In this document: positions 8,579-18,134 of the stretch, one piece after another | Numbering within the stretch: position 1 is the stretch's first letter | Layout of the letters: every line of letters starts with the position of its first letter | Assembly: GCA_017647225.1 (NCBI GenBank) | Contig: JAGCLA010000051.1 | Span: forward strand, 62,001 to 126,000 | Length of the DNA: 64,000 bases | Reading direction: 5' to 3' | Source: Bacteroidaceae bacterium | GTDB lineage: Bacteria; Bacteroidota; Bacteroidia; Bacteroidales; Bacteroidaceae | The notes under the pieces: generated by a model | The model's database searches: none | The model's input: only the letters and a program-made list of their open reading frames with translations | Told to the model about the DNA's origin: nothing | Translations under genes and position numbers: made by a program

Positions 8579-9814
8579 TCATTCAAACTTTATTGCTCTT
8601 GTGGGTTCAATTCTTGATATGAGCATTGACGGCAACAGCAGCATCAGAACAGACAAGACGAATATGCCGATATTCATTGGTACAAGAAGCCATGTGAATT
8701 CAATGGGTACCGAATTCATATAGTACATCGAAGGATCAAGGGCTACAATATGGAAATGTTGCTGCAACAAGCAAAGCACCACGGCAACGACATTACCTAT
8801 AAGGATACCCTTACCTATCACAATGCATGCATAATAAAGAAAAACCTTTATTATTGAGACATCGCGTGCCCCGACAGCCTTTAAGACTCCGATAAAATTA
8901 CTCTTTTCAAGAATTAGTATAAGCAACCCCGATACTGTTGTAAAGCCGGCTATAAAAAGGACAAGAACAAGTATAAGCCATACGGTCTGGTCAAGGACAC
9001 TGAGCCAAGAGAAAAGCGAAGGATAGAGATCTTCTATCGTAGGTGCATGAAGCCTTTCCCCTACCTCGTTATATTGTTTGAGAACCTGATTGACATCGGT
9101 AGCGACCATATAAAGTTCGTTATAATCGTTTATGGATATTTCAATACCCGTAGCCTTTTCGCCACCCCAACCGTTCAGACGTCTTACGGTATATATATCG
9201 GTCAGGGCCATTATGTTGTCGAATTCCGTAAGATGTGTTTCATAAACAGCACTGACAGACATTCGACGTGCCTTTATGCCTTGTTGCATGAAATAGATAT
9301 TGAGCTTATCACCAACAGAAAGCCTGAGCTTATCGGCAATGTTTCTTGAAAGCACTATGCTATTTGACGAAGAATCACTACCCCACGAAGGCAGCTCGCC
9401 TTCAACGATATTGTCCTTAACAAACGAAAGGTCATAACCTGTTCCTACACCCTTCAAGGCTATTCCTTCATATTCGCCATTGGCCACTATCATGCCGGGC
9501 TTCATCACAAACGGCTGAACATGTCTGACACCCTCTACTGCCGACAGACGGGCAAGCATCAACGAATCGGCCACAACCGGCACTTCGCCATGATACGACG
9601 ATTCGTAACTCATCACCTGCACATGACCACCAAAACCGATAATCTTGTCACGTATCTGTTGCTTGAAACCGACGATTATGCATATAGAGACAAACATGAC
9701 CAAAGTACCGACAGCCACTCCCCACTGGGCTATAGCTACAGCCGGACGCGATATTCTGCGCGCCCCCTTTCGGGTACCATACATTCGTCGTGCAAGAAAC
9801 AATTCAAGATTCAT
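8579..9814 (-). CDS. LolC/LolE-like ABC transporter permease
   Basis: A 411-residue permease of the MacB/FtsX superfamily. It has one N-terminal helix (about 28-50), a large periplasmic domain (about 55-265) and three C-terminal helices (about 268-300, 318-345, 370-400). The N-terminal LFLARRMYGTRKGARRISRPAVAIAQWGVAVGT pattern and overall plan match lipoprotein-releasing permeases, which extract lipoproteins from the inner membrane with a LolD ATPase. No LolD gene is adjacent; the FtsE-like ATPase at 3611 is on another transcript. It is the last gene of a five-gene run that includes envelope proteins. Confidence 0.85.
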   Translation of the reverse strand: MNLELFLARRMYGTRKGARRISRPAVAIAQWGVAVGTLVMFVSICIIVGFKQQIRDKIIGFGGHVQVMSYESSYHGEVPVVADSLMLARLSAVEGVRHVQPFVMKPGMIVANGEYEGIALKGVGTGYDLSFVKDNIVEGELPSWGSDSSSNSIVLSRNIADKLRLSVGDKLNIYFMQQGIKARRMSVSAVYETHLTEFDNIMALTDIYTVRRLNGWGGEKATGIEISINDYNELYMVATDVNQVLKQYNEVGERLHAPTIEDLYPSLFSWLSVLDQTVWLILVLVLFIAGFTTVSGLLILILEKSNFIGVLKAVGARDVSIIKVFLYYACIVIGKGILIGNVVAVVLCLLQQHFHIVALDPSMYYMNSVPIEFTWLLVPMNIGIFVLSVLMLLLPSMLISRIEPTRAIKFE

Positions 9815-9827
9815 AGTGTGCCAAACA

Positions 9828-10235
9828 TTAAAACTTACGGAAATCGAGCTGCACCTTATCGGAACGCAATATCATCTTATCACTATTCAGCAGCACAACT
9901 CCAAAACGCTCGTTTTCGGGATTATGTATGCCGACCTTTGTCAAGTCGGTTCTTTTTTCAATCATTTGTATATACAAGGAGTTACCAACATGTTGAAAAC
10001 GACCCTTTCCGCCATAATTGCTATTGTAGCTATCATCGTCTTCGGACATTGTTGTCAACAAATCCAACTGAATGCACCAGAAACGTTTATACTCTTTCGT
10101 ATTCTCAATAGTTCCTGTTGCGACATCCTCTATTTTAAGCAATTTCCAAAAACCGCCTAAATCGCCATTGTCGTCAGCCTTTTGACAAGAGAGCAAAAGA
10201 GTAGCAGACAGAAATATGTAAATTATCCTTTTCAC
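9828..10235 (-). CDS. Small lipocalin-like lipoprotein, unknown function
   Basis: A 135-residue protein with a lipoprotein signal (FLSATLLLSC, Cys at 17). The compact C-terminal domain begins GDLGGFWKLLKIE and reads like the lipocalin-like small lipoproteins of Bacteroidales, where an initial G-x-W precedes a small barrel. The assignment is by pattern only. Its start overlaps the Wzi-like gene stop by 4 bp (ATGA), and the LolC/E-like gene starts 13 bp after its stop, so it is firmly inside an operon. Confidence 0.7.
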   Translation of the reverse strand: MKRIIYIFLSATLLLSCQKADDNGDLGGFWKLLKIEDVATGTIENTKEYKRFWCIQLDLLTTMSEDDDSYNSNYGGKGRFQHVGNSLYIQMIEKRTDLTKVGIHNPENERFGVVLLNSDKMILRSDKVQLDFRKF

Positions 10236-11716
10236 TTCTCTGTTCGTTTTTTAATGTTATAGATTCCTTCTCGCTTAAAGGTCAGCATGGCACCATAATT
10301 ATTGCCATACAAATCACCCTTGTCAAAAGCAAAAGATGTTCCGACACTCCAGTTTCTCTTTTTTGACGGGATAAACGTAAACTCCACAAGAGCCGAAACA
10401 TTTCTCTTTATATCAATAAACGGTTTGGCATAAGTTCCCCAGTTATTACTATAGGTAAACAGCATACGATAATCAAGCCAACGGAGCAAGCCTCCTTCCA
10501 AGCCAAAATGAAAAGCCTCTACGCGATTATTACGGCATATCTGCAATTTGTCTTTATTGTATATCGGCGATGTGCAAAGTGGCGAGCCTATTATGCGGCC
10601 ATAATTGAACCAACCGGCATAACGCTGATGGTTATAATTGTTATCGACACAACTTATCTGGTCTGGAATCTTTTCTGTACTATCGTGATATATCGGACCA
10701 CTCTGATTTTTCAGGTTAAAATACTCAAACACAACACTCCTTACCCATTCAAACTTTTTAAGTTCGAGTTCAATACCGGCAAGCTGTTCTGTCCACAAGC
10801 CATATTCCCAAAAAAGTTGCGAGTGGTCCTCAAACACATGGTCGTAATAGAAATGCAGTTTCCAATTTTTGTCATTCCATGTAATTGCACCCAACCAGCT
10901 ACCAAGAACATTGCCGGCAACATTTCCCTGGTCAAACCCACTATACTGCTCATCGCCGCTCAAAGGAATAAGTGCAAGGAAATAGTCCTTTATTCGTGAT
11001 GGGTTTTTACTGTTACTTCCCAGTCTGTTCAACATGTTATAGAGTTCTCCACCAAACATCGTTGTCATGTGCAGACCTATCTCTGCTGTAAGAGGGAATT
11101 TTAATTCGTTACCGATGCGTACAAAACCGGCCTTGGAATGATAAAGTACACCGCTTGTACGTGCCGATGTTTCGGCAAAATAGTTCTTTTGCCAACACCC
11201 GTCGGTGAACCAGCCATAAGCAAGATGACCGCGTATGGCCAACCAACCTTTGACACCGGGAATATCCCAATACTCGGGCAGCTCAAACCTTATTTGTGGT
11301 ATAGGTCTGGCATTTCCGCTCTCAAGCAAAGGACCCGTCGAAAGACGCGGATTCTTCATTTCGCACCAACGTTCCTTTTGCCCGAAAGAGAATTGTACCC
11401 GTTTCCATTTCACATCAAGATATGCCTGCTGCACAAATATATAAGATGTTACATTGTAGCCGGAAACAGCATCGGCGCCCCAATTCAGTTCCAAGTCATG
11501 ATTGCTGAACATATGCTTACCGCCTACACCCAAACGTGCATAAACAGAGCGGCTGTCGATACTATTCACACCCTGGGTATTTGTATGATGCCACATTGGC
11601 GCATACTCACCACTTCCATAAGTAGCTACAGCCCCGGTGCTTTCATACAGGACTTGCGCTCCCGCAGTGAATGAGAACAGTAAAAAAGCAATTATGTAAA
11701 GAAACCTTGATGACAT
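10232..11716 (-). CDS. Wzi-family capsule assembly outer-membrane protein
   Basis: A 494-residue protein with a signal peptide (LYIIAFLLFSFTAGAQ) and a predicted large beta-barrel. The GEYAPMWHHTNTQGV and FSFGQKERWCEMKNPRLSTG segments are typical of the Bacteroidota 'capsule assembly Wzi family', related to the enterobacterial Wzi lectin that holds capsule at the cell surface. Capsule genes are not next to it, so a role in surface polysaccharide is by family only. It starts 12 bp after pepT and overlaps the following small lipoprotein gene. Confidence 0.82.
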   Translation of the reverse strand: MSSRFLYIIAFLLFSFTAGAQVLYESTGAVATYGSGEYAPMWHHTNTQGVNSIDSRSVYARLGVGGKHMFSNHDLELNWGADAVSGYNVTSYIFVQQAYLDVKWKRVQFSFGQKERWCEMKNPRLSTGPLLESGNARPIPQIRFELPEYWDIPGVKGWLAIRGHLAYGWFTDGCWQKNYFAETSARTSGVLYHSKAGFVRIGNELKFPLTAEIGLHMTTMFGGELYNMLNRLGSNSKNPSRIKDYFLALIPLSGDEQYSGFDQGNVAGNVLGSWLGAITWNDKNWKLHFYYDHVFEDHSQLFWEYGLWTEQLAGIELELKKFEWVRSVVFEYFNLKNQSGPIYHDSTEKIPDQISCVDNNYNHQRYAGWFNYGRIIGSPLCTSPIYNKDKLQICRNNRVEAFHFGLEGGLLRWLDYRMLFTYSNNWGTYAKPFIDIKRNVSALVEFTFIPSKKRNWSVGTSFAFDKGDLYGNNYGAMLTFKREGIYNIKKRTEK

Positions 11717-11728
11717 TGAAATAGGATT

Positions 11729-12976
11729 TTACAGTTCCTTTACTCCTGCAGCGATATTTACGATTGTCATTACAGCCTTTTCCATAACCTGTAGCGATAC
11801 GAATTCATAACGACTGTGGAAATTTATTCCGCCTGCAAAGAGGTTTGGACAAGGCAATCCCATGAATGAGAGCTGTGCGCCGTCTGTTCCGCCACGTATA
11901 GGTTTAACAACGGGAACAACACCGGCCTGCTCCATTGCACGCTTTGCAAGTTCAATGATATGCATCTTTGGCTCTACCTGTTCACGCATGTTACGATACT
12001 GCTCTTTCAAATCGAGCGACACCACACCTTCGCCATACTTTGCAGTCATCTGCTCAAGCACGTTCTTCATGAAAGCCATACGTTTTTCAAAAATTTCGCG
12101 ATTATGGTCACGTATTATGTATGACACCGTTGCGTGGTCAACACCGCCATTTATTCCCATAAGATGATAGAAACCCTCATATCCGCTTGTGCATTCAGGC
12201 GATTCCACAGCAGGAACAGCATCGACAATAGCTGTTGCCACACGTAAAGCATTAAGCATCTTGCCCTTTGCATAACCCGGGTGCACATTGCATCCCTGAA
12301 TTGTAAACAAAGCGCTGCCGGCATTGAAGTTCTCGAATTCAAGTTCACCTTCACAGCTGCCGTCAACAGTATAAGCCCAATCACAACCAAAAAGAGGAAC
12401 ATTGAAGTTGTGCGCACCACGACCTATCTCCTCATCGGGGTTAAATGCGATGCGTATCTTTCCATGCTTAATTTCAGGATGCGCCTGCAGGTATGCTACG
12501 GCTGTAACAATTTCAGCAACACCGGCCTTATCGTCAGCACCCAAGAGAGTATGTCCGTCAGTAACGATAATGTCATGTCCCTTATAGTCCTCAACCTCGG
12601 GGAAATCAGCGACTTTTAATGTAATGCCCTCTTTCTCGTCAAGGACAATATCGCCTCCCTGATAATTTTCCACTACACGAGGTCTTACATCCTTGCCGCT
12701 CATGTCAGGGCTTGTATCGAGGTGCGCTATAAAACCGACAACAGGCATCTCATCGTCGCAGTTGGCAGGAAGTGTTGCGTATAGGTAACCCTTGTCATCA
12801 AGCACTACATCTTCGAGCCCCATTTCCTTCAACAGTTGTTCAAGATAACGCGCAAAGACAAACTGTCCGACTGTGGTTGGAACAACAGTTGCATTATCAC
12901 ATGATTCAGTATCGAATGTCACATACTTGAGAAAACGCTCAAGCATATATTTTCTAACATTTTCCATATTATTCAT
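11729..12976 (-). CDS. pepT: Peptidase T (tripeptide aminopeptidase)
   Basis: A cytoplasmic M20-family zinc aminopeptidase that removes N-terminal residues from tripeptides. The 415-residue product has the metal-binding residues in AHLDTSPD (H85, D87), [10 protein letters not shown] (D148) and the catalytic DEEIGRGA (E182/E183). It also has the late [25 protein letters not shown] segment of PepT. The ATG at 12967 (MENVRK) is an equally plausible start. It lies in a run with DUF2027-Smr upstream and a Wzi-like gene 12 bp downstream. Confidence 0.95.
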   Translation of the reverse strand: MNNMENVRKYMLERFLKYVTFDTESCDNATVVPTTVGQFVFARYLEQLLKEMGLEDVVLDDKGYLYATLPANCDDEMPVVGFIAHLDTSPDMSGKDVRPRVVENYQGGDIVLDEKEGITLKVADFPEVEDYKGHDIIVTDGHTLLGADDKAGVAEIVTAVAYLQAHPEIKHGKIRIAFNPDEEIGRGAHNFNVPLFGCDWAYTVDGSCEGELEFENFNAGSALFTIQGCNVHPGYAKGKMLNALRVATAIVDAVPAVESPECTSGYEGFYHLMGINGGVDHATVSYIIRDHNREIFEKRMAFMKNVLEQMTAKYGEGVVSLDLKEQYRNMREQVEPKMHIIELAKRAMEQAGVVPVVKPIRGGTDGAQLSFMGLPCPNLFAGGINFHSRYEFVSLQVMEKAVMTIVNIAAGVKEL

Positions 12977-12992
12977 ATTTTATCAAAAGTCA

Positions 12993-14078
12993 TTATTTAA
13001 TAATTACCATTGTAGCACCAAATCCATATTTTTGGAACGACGCATCCTGCGATATGCAACGCGGATATTTACGACGCAGTTCCTGTGAAATGGCATTACG
13101 CAGCACACCGTCACCCTTGCCATGAATGAACACTATTTTCTTGTTCTTGAATTTCAGATTTTCGTTGAGAGTGTTGCGTACAACGTCGAGCTGATAATTC
13201 AGGATATCGAAAGCGGTCATTCCTGCCGTTGTTTCCAACAACTGCTCGGCGTGCAGATCTACTTCAAGGATATCGCTGCCCTTTGCCAATTTTGTTTGTT
13301 GCTGCGTTTTTTGTGGAGCATCACCCTTTTTGTTCTCGAGTATTATCTTCTTTATCTCCTCGGCATCGGCAAAGACCTCTTTTGTAGGTTTGTCATCGAC
13401 AACAATGTCATATATGAGCGCACCCTCGTCAAAGAAAGGGTTCTTGCCGAATAGATGCAGTTTATAGAACTTGACAGTATCGATGCGACGTTCAACTGTC
13501 ATCGCCGGTTTCAACGCAAACGGTTTGTTCTCCTTGAAAGGCAAGAGCTGAACGCATACACGCTCCATTTCATTCAATTCCTCACGCCCGAACTCCTCCA
13601 TAAACATTTTGGAGTTTGGTTCAAGCATACCGTTGCAACGCGCAGTCCAGCTACGTCCCGATGCTGTGAGATAAGTAAAATAGAGATAATAGTTACTGTC
13701 GTTTATTATATAGGCTTCAAAGCGCGAATTATTCAACGATTTTTCATCCATTGGCAAATAAGCCAACACGACATTGAGCTTTTCACCCTCGAGACGCTCC
13801 GACGGACGATATGTTACAACAGGAACAAAGTCATCGTCGTCATCATTCTTTATCGGTTGAGGAGTATTACGTTTATTAATAGCCTTATCTTCCGGTTTTG
13901 GCGCACTTTTCTTTTGAAAATTATATTCATTGGTATCAACCACCACACATTCACGCACCTGCATTGGTATTTCAAAGCCGTCCTTATCCTCAACAAGAAC
14001 AACGTCCTTACCGCGAAAGCCCTTCACAACGCCACCGCCACACTCATATATAAAACGTACCTTATCGCCTATTTTCAT
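12993..14078 (-). CDS. DUF2027 protein with C-terminal Smr domain
   Basis: A 361-residue protein with three parts. An N-terminal KOW/SH3-like segment ([20 protein letters not shown]) is followed by the central DUF2027 region. A C-terminal Smr domain (about 275-361) shows DLHAEQLLE and the HGKGDGVLR motif. Smr domains are nucleases or RNA/DNA-binding modules, as in MutS2 and SmrB. This domain pairing is a Bacteroidota family whose role is not known to me. Predicted cytoplasmic. First gene of the run continuing to pepT, Wzi-like, lipocalin-like and LolC/E-like genes; I see no perfect promoter before it. Confidence 0.88.
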   Translation of the reverse strand: MKIGDKVRFIYECGGGVVKGFRGKDVVLVEDKDGFEIPMQVRECVVVDTNEYNFQKKSAPKPEDKAINKRNTPQPIKNDDDDDFVPVVTYRPSERLEGEKLNVVLAYLPMDEKSLNNSRFEAYIINDSNYYLYFTYLTASGRSWTARCNGMLEPNSKMFMEEFGREELNEMERVCVQLLPFKENKPFALKPAMTVERRIDTVKFYKLHLFGKNPFFDEGALIYDIVVDDKPTKEVFADAEEIKKIILENKKGDAPQKTQQQTKLAKGSDILEVDLHAEQLLETTAGMTAFDILNYQLDVVRNTLNENLKFKNKKIVFIHGKGDGVLRNAISQELRRKYPRCISQDASFQKYGFGATMVIIK

Positions 14079-14192
14079 ATAAATAAATATTTATAATAAT
14101 ATAGATATTGACCCAATGTTGATATTATTCGCGAGATTGTCATTTTTCGAGCAAGCTCTCAACAACACGTCTAAACGTAAGTGAACCGAAGG

Positions 14193-14247
14193 TCGACGCC
14201 CGCAGGGGCTAAATCAACTTTGATTTTCGACGCCCGCAGGGGCTAAA
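14193..14247. repeat. 21-bp direct repeat pair in non-coding region
   Basis: The 21-bp unit containing CGACGCCCGCAGGGGCTAAA occurs at 14193-14213 and 14227-14247, offset by 34 bp. It is noticeably more G+C-rich than its surroundings. It lies in the 14097-14417 stretch, which holds no credible gene. Downstream at 14275-14311 is a stretch of the kind 'acagagatacttcgctttgctcag', similar to dispersed intergenic repeats seen in various bacteria. Confidence 0.7.
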
Positions 14248-14417
14248 GTCAATCGATCTCAAATCCACCCAAAACAGAGATACTTCGCTTTGCTCAGTAT
14301 GACATAACCTTTCGGGTCAACTGCTATATTATTGTCTCAATTTTGCACTTATTTTACAAATTTAATCATAAAAAACGATATAAGTACAACATAATAAGAA
14401 AAATAGCTTTCCATTTT

Positions 14418-14642
14418 TTACGGGAGCTTTATTATCCCCTCTTCCCAAATAGCGCTATCCCCAAAATGTCTGATAAAAGAGTAGGAATACTCATTTTGTT
14501 TGCCTATTGTATCAATTTTCCCGGCAGAGTGAGATGGATAAAGAGAATCATTATCGAAGCGGGTCATATCGCGCAACAAGACATTACCACTGCACGAAAC
14601 CAAGACAAGGATTAGCAAGAATATATAATAAGAACGGGCCAT
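14418..14642 (-). CDS. Small predicted lipoprotein, unknown
   Basis: A 74-residue ORF with a good lipoprotein signal (MARSYYIFLLILVLVSCSGN, Cys at 17) and a polar remainder with no recognised domain. It follows the LRR gene by 54 bp and could be the last gene of the pcrA-nspC-queA-LRR run. It is short and lies against a repeat-bearing non-coding region, so it could also be a remnant of a longer lipoprotein. Confidence 0.5.
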   Translation of the reverse strand: MARSYYIFLLILVLVSCSGNVLLRDMTRFDNDSLYPSHSAGKIDTIGKQNEYSYSFIRHFGDSAIWEEGIIKLP

Positions 14643-14696
14643 TATCTGTATATATGAAAGATAACAACCCGTTGATTATTATTGTTCTACAGCACC

Positions 14697-15734
14697 TCAA
14701 TCAAGTTCCTCGACATTGCCGAACCTATCCCAGACACGGGCAAAGCCATATTCTCCGACCAGACCTTTCGGCACACACAAAACTGTTTTGGCATATACGT
14801 TCGCATCGGCGATATCGGCCGAGCACATAGGAGCAGCCTCGCACATGACACACAATTTTTCCAACGCGGCACAACCACGAAAAGCCTGATCTCCGACACT
14901 GACAACAGCCGAAGGCACGACAATGCTTTTCAACGAGCCACAGTTATAGAAGGCACCATATCCGATACTCAACACACCATCATGCAATACAACATTGTTC
15001 AATGATGAGCAGTTGGCCAAGACGCCTTGGTCAAGCATATTGACACCTGCAGGCAATTCAAAATCAACAAGTGACGAGCAACCCCAGAAAGCACCTTTCT
15101 TAACGGAAACGACAGACGAAGGCAATTCTACCGATTTCAAAGAGGAACAATCGCGGAAAGCCCACCCCTCGACAGAGAGAAGACCTTCGGGCAATTTAAT
15201 ATGTTCAAGCGAAGAGCAACCGCAAAAAGCATACTCACCGACACTTTCGACCATGCCACCCATAGAGACCTCCTCAAGAGCCTTGCAACCGTCAAAAAGA
15301 GAAGGTTCAATGTTTATAAGATTATCCGAAAGGAAAGCACGTTTCAAAGCAGTACAACCCGCAAAAGCATTCTTGCCGATTACAATGACATTTGCTGGCA
15401 ATACTATCTCCTCAAGCGAGGTACACCCCTTGAACGAAGATATTCCCATAACATGCAAAGAGAAGGGAAAAGCAACTTTTTGAAGCATTGTGCACCCGTC
15501 AAAAGCACTTATACCGACACTCTCCACATTTTCGCCAATGACTACAGAGCGCAACAGCACACATTCGGCAAAAGCCTCATCAAGAATATCTGTAACAGGA
15601 TATTCCACCCCGTTAAAATCCACAGTGGCAGGTATGACGATATCACCACTATAAGGTACAAGCGACTTTGTTACAGTAGCGTTTTTCTTGTTGTCGTCGA
15701 GCAGGTATGTCAGTTTATCGATATTGACTATCAT
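14697..15734 (-). CDS. BspA-type leucine-rich repeat protein without signal peptide
   Basis: A 345-residue protein made almost wholly of about eleven 23-residue repeats of the LRR_5/BspA type (pattern AFxGCxxLxxVxLPxxVxxIG). Family members are usually secreted adhesins of Bacteroidota and protists. This one starts MIVNIDKLTYLLDD, with no signal peptide or lipobox and no C-terminal sorting tail, so it looks cytoplasmic, or its true start is missed. It begins 11 bp after queA, at the end of a housekeeping run. The function is unknown; binding of a protein or carbohydrate partner is the family expectation. Confidence 0.85.
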   Translation of the reverse strand: MIVNIDKLTYLLDDNKKNATVTKSLVPYSGDIVIPATVDFNGVEYPVTDILDEAFAECVLLRSVVIGENVESVGISAFDGCTMLQKVAFPFSLHVMGISSFKGCTSLEEIVLPANVIVIGKNAFAGCTALKRAFLSDNLINIEPSLFDGCKALEEVSMGGMVESVGEYAFCGCSSLEHIKLPEGLLSVEGWAFRDCSSLKSVELPSSVVSVKKGAFWGCSSLVDFELPAGVNMLDQGVLANCSSLNNVVLHDGVLSIGYGAFYNCGSLKSIVVPSAVVSVGDQAFRGCAALEKLCVMCEAAPMCSADIADANVYAKTVLCVPKGLVGEYGFARVWDRFGNVEELD

Positions 15735-15745
15735 TATTATGTCAT

Positions 15746-16963
15746 TTAAGGAATAAGCAAAGAACTGTCACCATAACTGAGGAAGCGGAAATCGTGCGAC
15801 AAGGCATAATCATATATTTTACGCCAATCCCCATTCAAGAATGCCGATACGAGCAACAGAAGAGTACTCTTCGGTTGGTGGAAATTGGTTACGATAGCCT
15901 TTACTATCTTATATTCATAGCCCGGTGCAATCATTATCTGTGTATGAGAATGCAGTCTGTCAAGCCCTTTACGTTCAAGCCATGCCACAAGAGCCTGCAG
16001 AGCCTCAACTGCCGACAGGGTATGTACTCTGTTATATGGAGCCCACTGCCCTACATGCAGACTGTCACAATCCATATCAGGATTTTCAGCAACAAGTTCG
16101 CCAAGGAAATAGAGGCTCTCAAGAGTACGTACCGAGGTAGTACCCACAGCCACCACATTACCGGCCGAAGATATAAGCTTTTCAAGCAGAGCCTTGCGGA
16201 CCTCGATGTACTCTTCGTGCATTTCGTGGTCGGCTATCAGTTCGCTCTTCACGGGCTTGAATGTTCCTGCACCTACATGCAAGGTAACCTCTTCGCATGC
16301 AACACCTTTTGCCGACAACGCTGCAAGCACCTCGGGGGTAAAATGCAGTCCGGCAGTCGGTGCCGCAACCGACCCTTTTACTTTTGAATATACAGTCTGA
16401 TATGTCTTTTTATCACTCTCTTCGGTCTTGCGATTGAGATATGGCGGAATAGGCAACTCACCGGCAGCCTCAAGCAGTTCTGCGAACGAGACGCTGCCGT
16501 TCCATGAGAAACGCACCGTATTAACCGCTGCGGCACTGCCTATACGCTCCACTGTCAGCGTGATTTCCTTTCCTGCGACAGTTATTACCTGCGACAATGT
16601 TCCGCTCTTCCAACGGTTGGAATTTCCCACAAGACAACGCCATACACACTCGCTTGTCTGTTGGAATATAAGCAGATAATCGTTCGGAGCTTCAGGCTCA
16701 AGACAAAAGACCTCGACCTGCGCACCTGTTTCCTTTCGGAAGCGCAGACGAGCCTGAATCACCTTGGTATTATTGAAAACCATCAGCGAATCGGCAGGGA
16801 CAAACGTAGGGAGATTCGAAAAGACATTCTCACTTACACAACCTTTGTCATATATAAGCAGTTTGGAGCTGTCGCGTTGCGCCAAAGGATATTTTGCTAT
16901 CCTCTCGTCAGGCAACGGATAGTCATATTCCGCTATTGCTATATCTTGTATATTTTTCATCAT
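15746..16963 (-). CDS. queA: S-adenosylmethionine:tRNA ribosyltransferase-isomerase
   Basis: Adds the epoxycyclopentane ring during queuosine synthesis, using the ribosyl part of SAM on preQ1-modified tRNA. It has the N-terminal YDYPLPDERIAKYPLAQRDSS, the central SVAAPTAGLHFT and the C-terminal NFHQPKSTLLLLVSAF typical of QueA. I place the start at 16963 (MMKNIQD) or 16960, not at the upstream ATG at 17026: the longer form would overlap nspC by about 60 bp and add residues unlike the family. From 16963 it has 405 residues and follows the nspC stop by 1 bp. Confidence 0.93.
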   Translation of the reverse strand: MMKNIQDIAIAEYDYPLPDERIAKYPLAQRDSSKLLIYDKGCVSENVFSNLPTFVPADSLMVFNNTKVIQARLRFRKETGAQVEVFCLEPEAPNDYLLIFQQTSECVWRCLVGNSNRWKSGTLSQVITVAGKEITLTVERIGSAAAVNTVRFSWNGSVSFAELLEAAGELPIPPYLNRKTEESDKKTYQTVYSKVKGSVAAPTAGLHFTPEVLAALSAKGVACEEVTLHVGAGTFKPVKSELIADHEMHEEYIEVRKALLEKLISSAGNVVAVGTTSVRTLESLYFLGELVAENPDMDCDSLHVGQWAPYNRVHTLSAVEALQALVAWLERKGLDRLHSHTQIMIAPGYEYKIVKAIVTNFHQPKSTLLLLVSAFLNGDWRKIYDYALSHDFRFLSYGDSSLLIP

Positions 16964-16964
16964 A

Positions 16965-18134
16965 TCAGCACATTCTATCTCTATAATCCTCGTAACGGAA
17001 CACCTTGTAAACCTCAAGTTCGCCATTACAATGCAACAAAGCTATGCTTGGGTGAGATATACCGTTGAACATATTTGTCTTTACGGTTGTATAGTGTATC
17101 ATATCCTCGAACACGACCTTGTCGCCAATTTTCAACGGAGCATCAAATTTCCAGCTACCCATATAGTCACCGCTCAAACAGCTGTTTCCACCAAGGCGAT
17201 AGATATTCTCACTGAACGGTGCACCCTTGACAGCATCTGCTTCAAGTGATTCGGCACCTCTGACAACAGGCTGATAAGGCATCTCAAGACAGTCGGGCAT
17301 GTGGCATGTAAAGCTCACATTCAGTATCGCTGTGCGTATGCCGCGACTCTCGACAATATCGACCACTTCCGAAACAAGCGAACCTGTCTGCCAAGCAAAT
17401 GCAGAACCCGGTTCAAGAATTATCTCAAGATTAGGATAACGGCTACGCAAACCTTTCAGCAAACCGATAAGATGTTCCACATCGTAATCCTTGCGTGTCA
17501 TCAGATGACCGCCACCAAGATTCAGCCATTTTATCTTAGGCAGCCACTTACCGAATTTCTCCTCGATATGCACAAGGGTATTCTCCAGAGCATAAGAGCT
17601 CGATTCACAATGACAATGACAATGGAAGCCCTCGATACCTGCAGGCAATTCTTCGGGCAAGAGGTCTGCTGTTACACCAAAACGGCTGCCCGGCGCACAG
17701 GGATTATACAATTCCGTTTCAATTTCGGAATATTCGGGGTTTATGCGTATTCCGCATGATATCTGATGTTCTGCCGACAGTGTACGCTCGTAGAAACGCT
17801 CATACTGCGATAACGAATTGAATGATATATGGCTGCAGCAACGCATCATCTCACCAAATTCACTATCGGTATATGCCGGAGAAAAAGCATGCGCACGGCT
17901 TCCGAACTCCTCAAAAGCCAAACGTGCCTCATGAATGGAACTCGCTGTAACAGACTTGATATACTCACGGAAAATAGGAAAACTCTTCCACAAGGCAAAA
18001 GCTTTGAATGCAAGAATTATTTCCACTCCCGACTCCTTTGCCACACGGCTTATGAGTTCAAGATTTCTGCGCAACAATGCCTCTTCCATCACATAACATG
18101 GCGATGGTACTTTGTTTATCATATCATTATCCAT
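16965..18134 (-). CDS. nspC: Carboxynorspermidine decarboxylase
   Basis: A PLP-dependent fold-III decarboxylase that makes norspermidine or spermidine from the carboxylated precursor, the alternative polyamine route common in Bacteroidota. In 389 residues it shows the PLP lysine in LAFKAFALW (K44), GFHCHCHCESS, the phosphate loop LNLGGGH and the EPGSAFAW motif that separates NspC from LysA. The partner carboxynorspermidine synthase is not in the window. Its ATG overlaps the helicase stop by one base (TAATG), so translation is coupled, and queA follows directly. Confidence 0.92.
   Translation of the reverse strand: MDNDMINKVPSPCYVMEEALLRRNLELISRVAKESGVEIILAFKAFALWKSFPIFREYIKSVTASSIHEARLAFEEFGSRAHAFSPAYTDSEFGEMMRCCSHISFNSLSQYERFYERTLSAEHQISCGIRINPEYSEIETELYNPCAPGSRFGVTADLLPEELPAGIEGFHCHCHCESSSYALENTLVHIEEKFGKWLPKIKWLNLGGGHLMTRKDYDVEHLIGLLKGLRSRYPNLEIILEPGSAFAWQTGSLVSEVVDIVESRGIRTAILNVSFTCHMPDCLEMPYQPVVRGAESLEADAVKGAPFSENIYRLGGNSCLSGDYMGSWKFDAPLKIGDKVVFEDMIHYTTVKTNMFNGISHPSIALLHCNGELEVYKVFRYEDYRDRMC

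Noticed and set aside
14193..14247. CRISPR array
   Set aside because: Only two copies with a 13-bp gap between them and no cas genes; a simple direct repeat is the better description.
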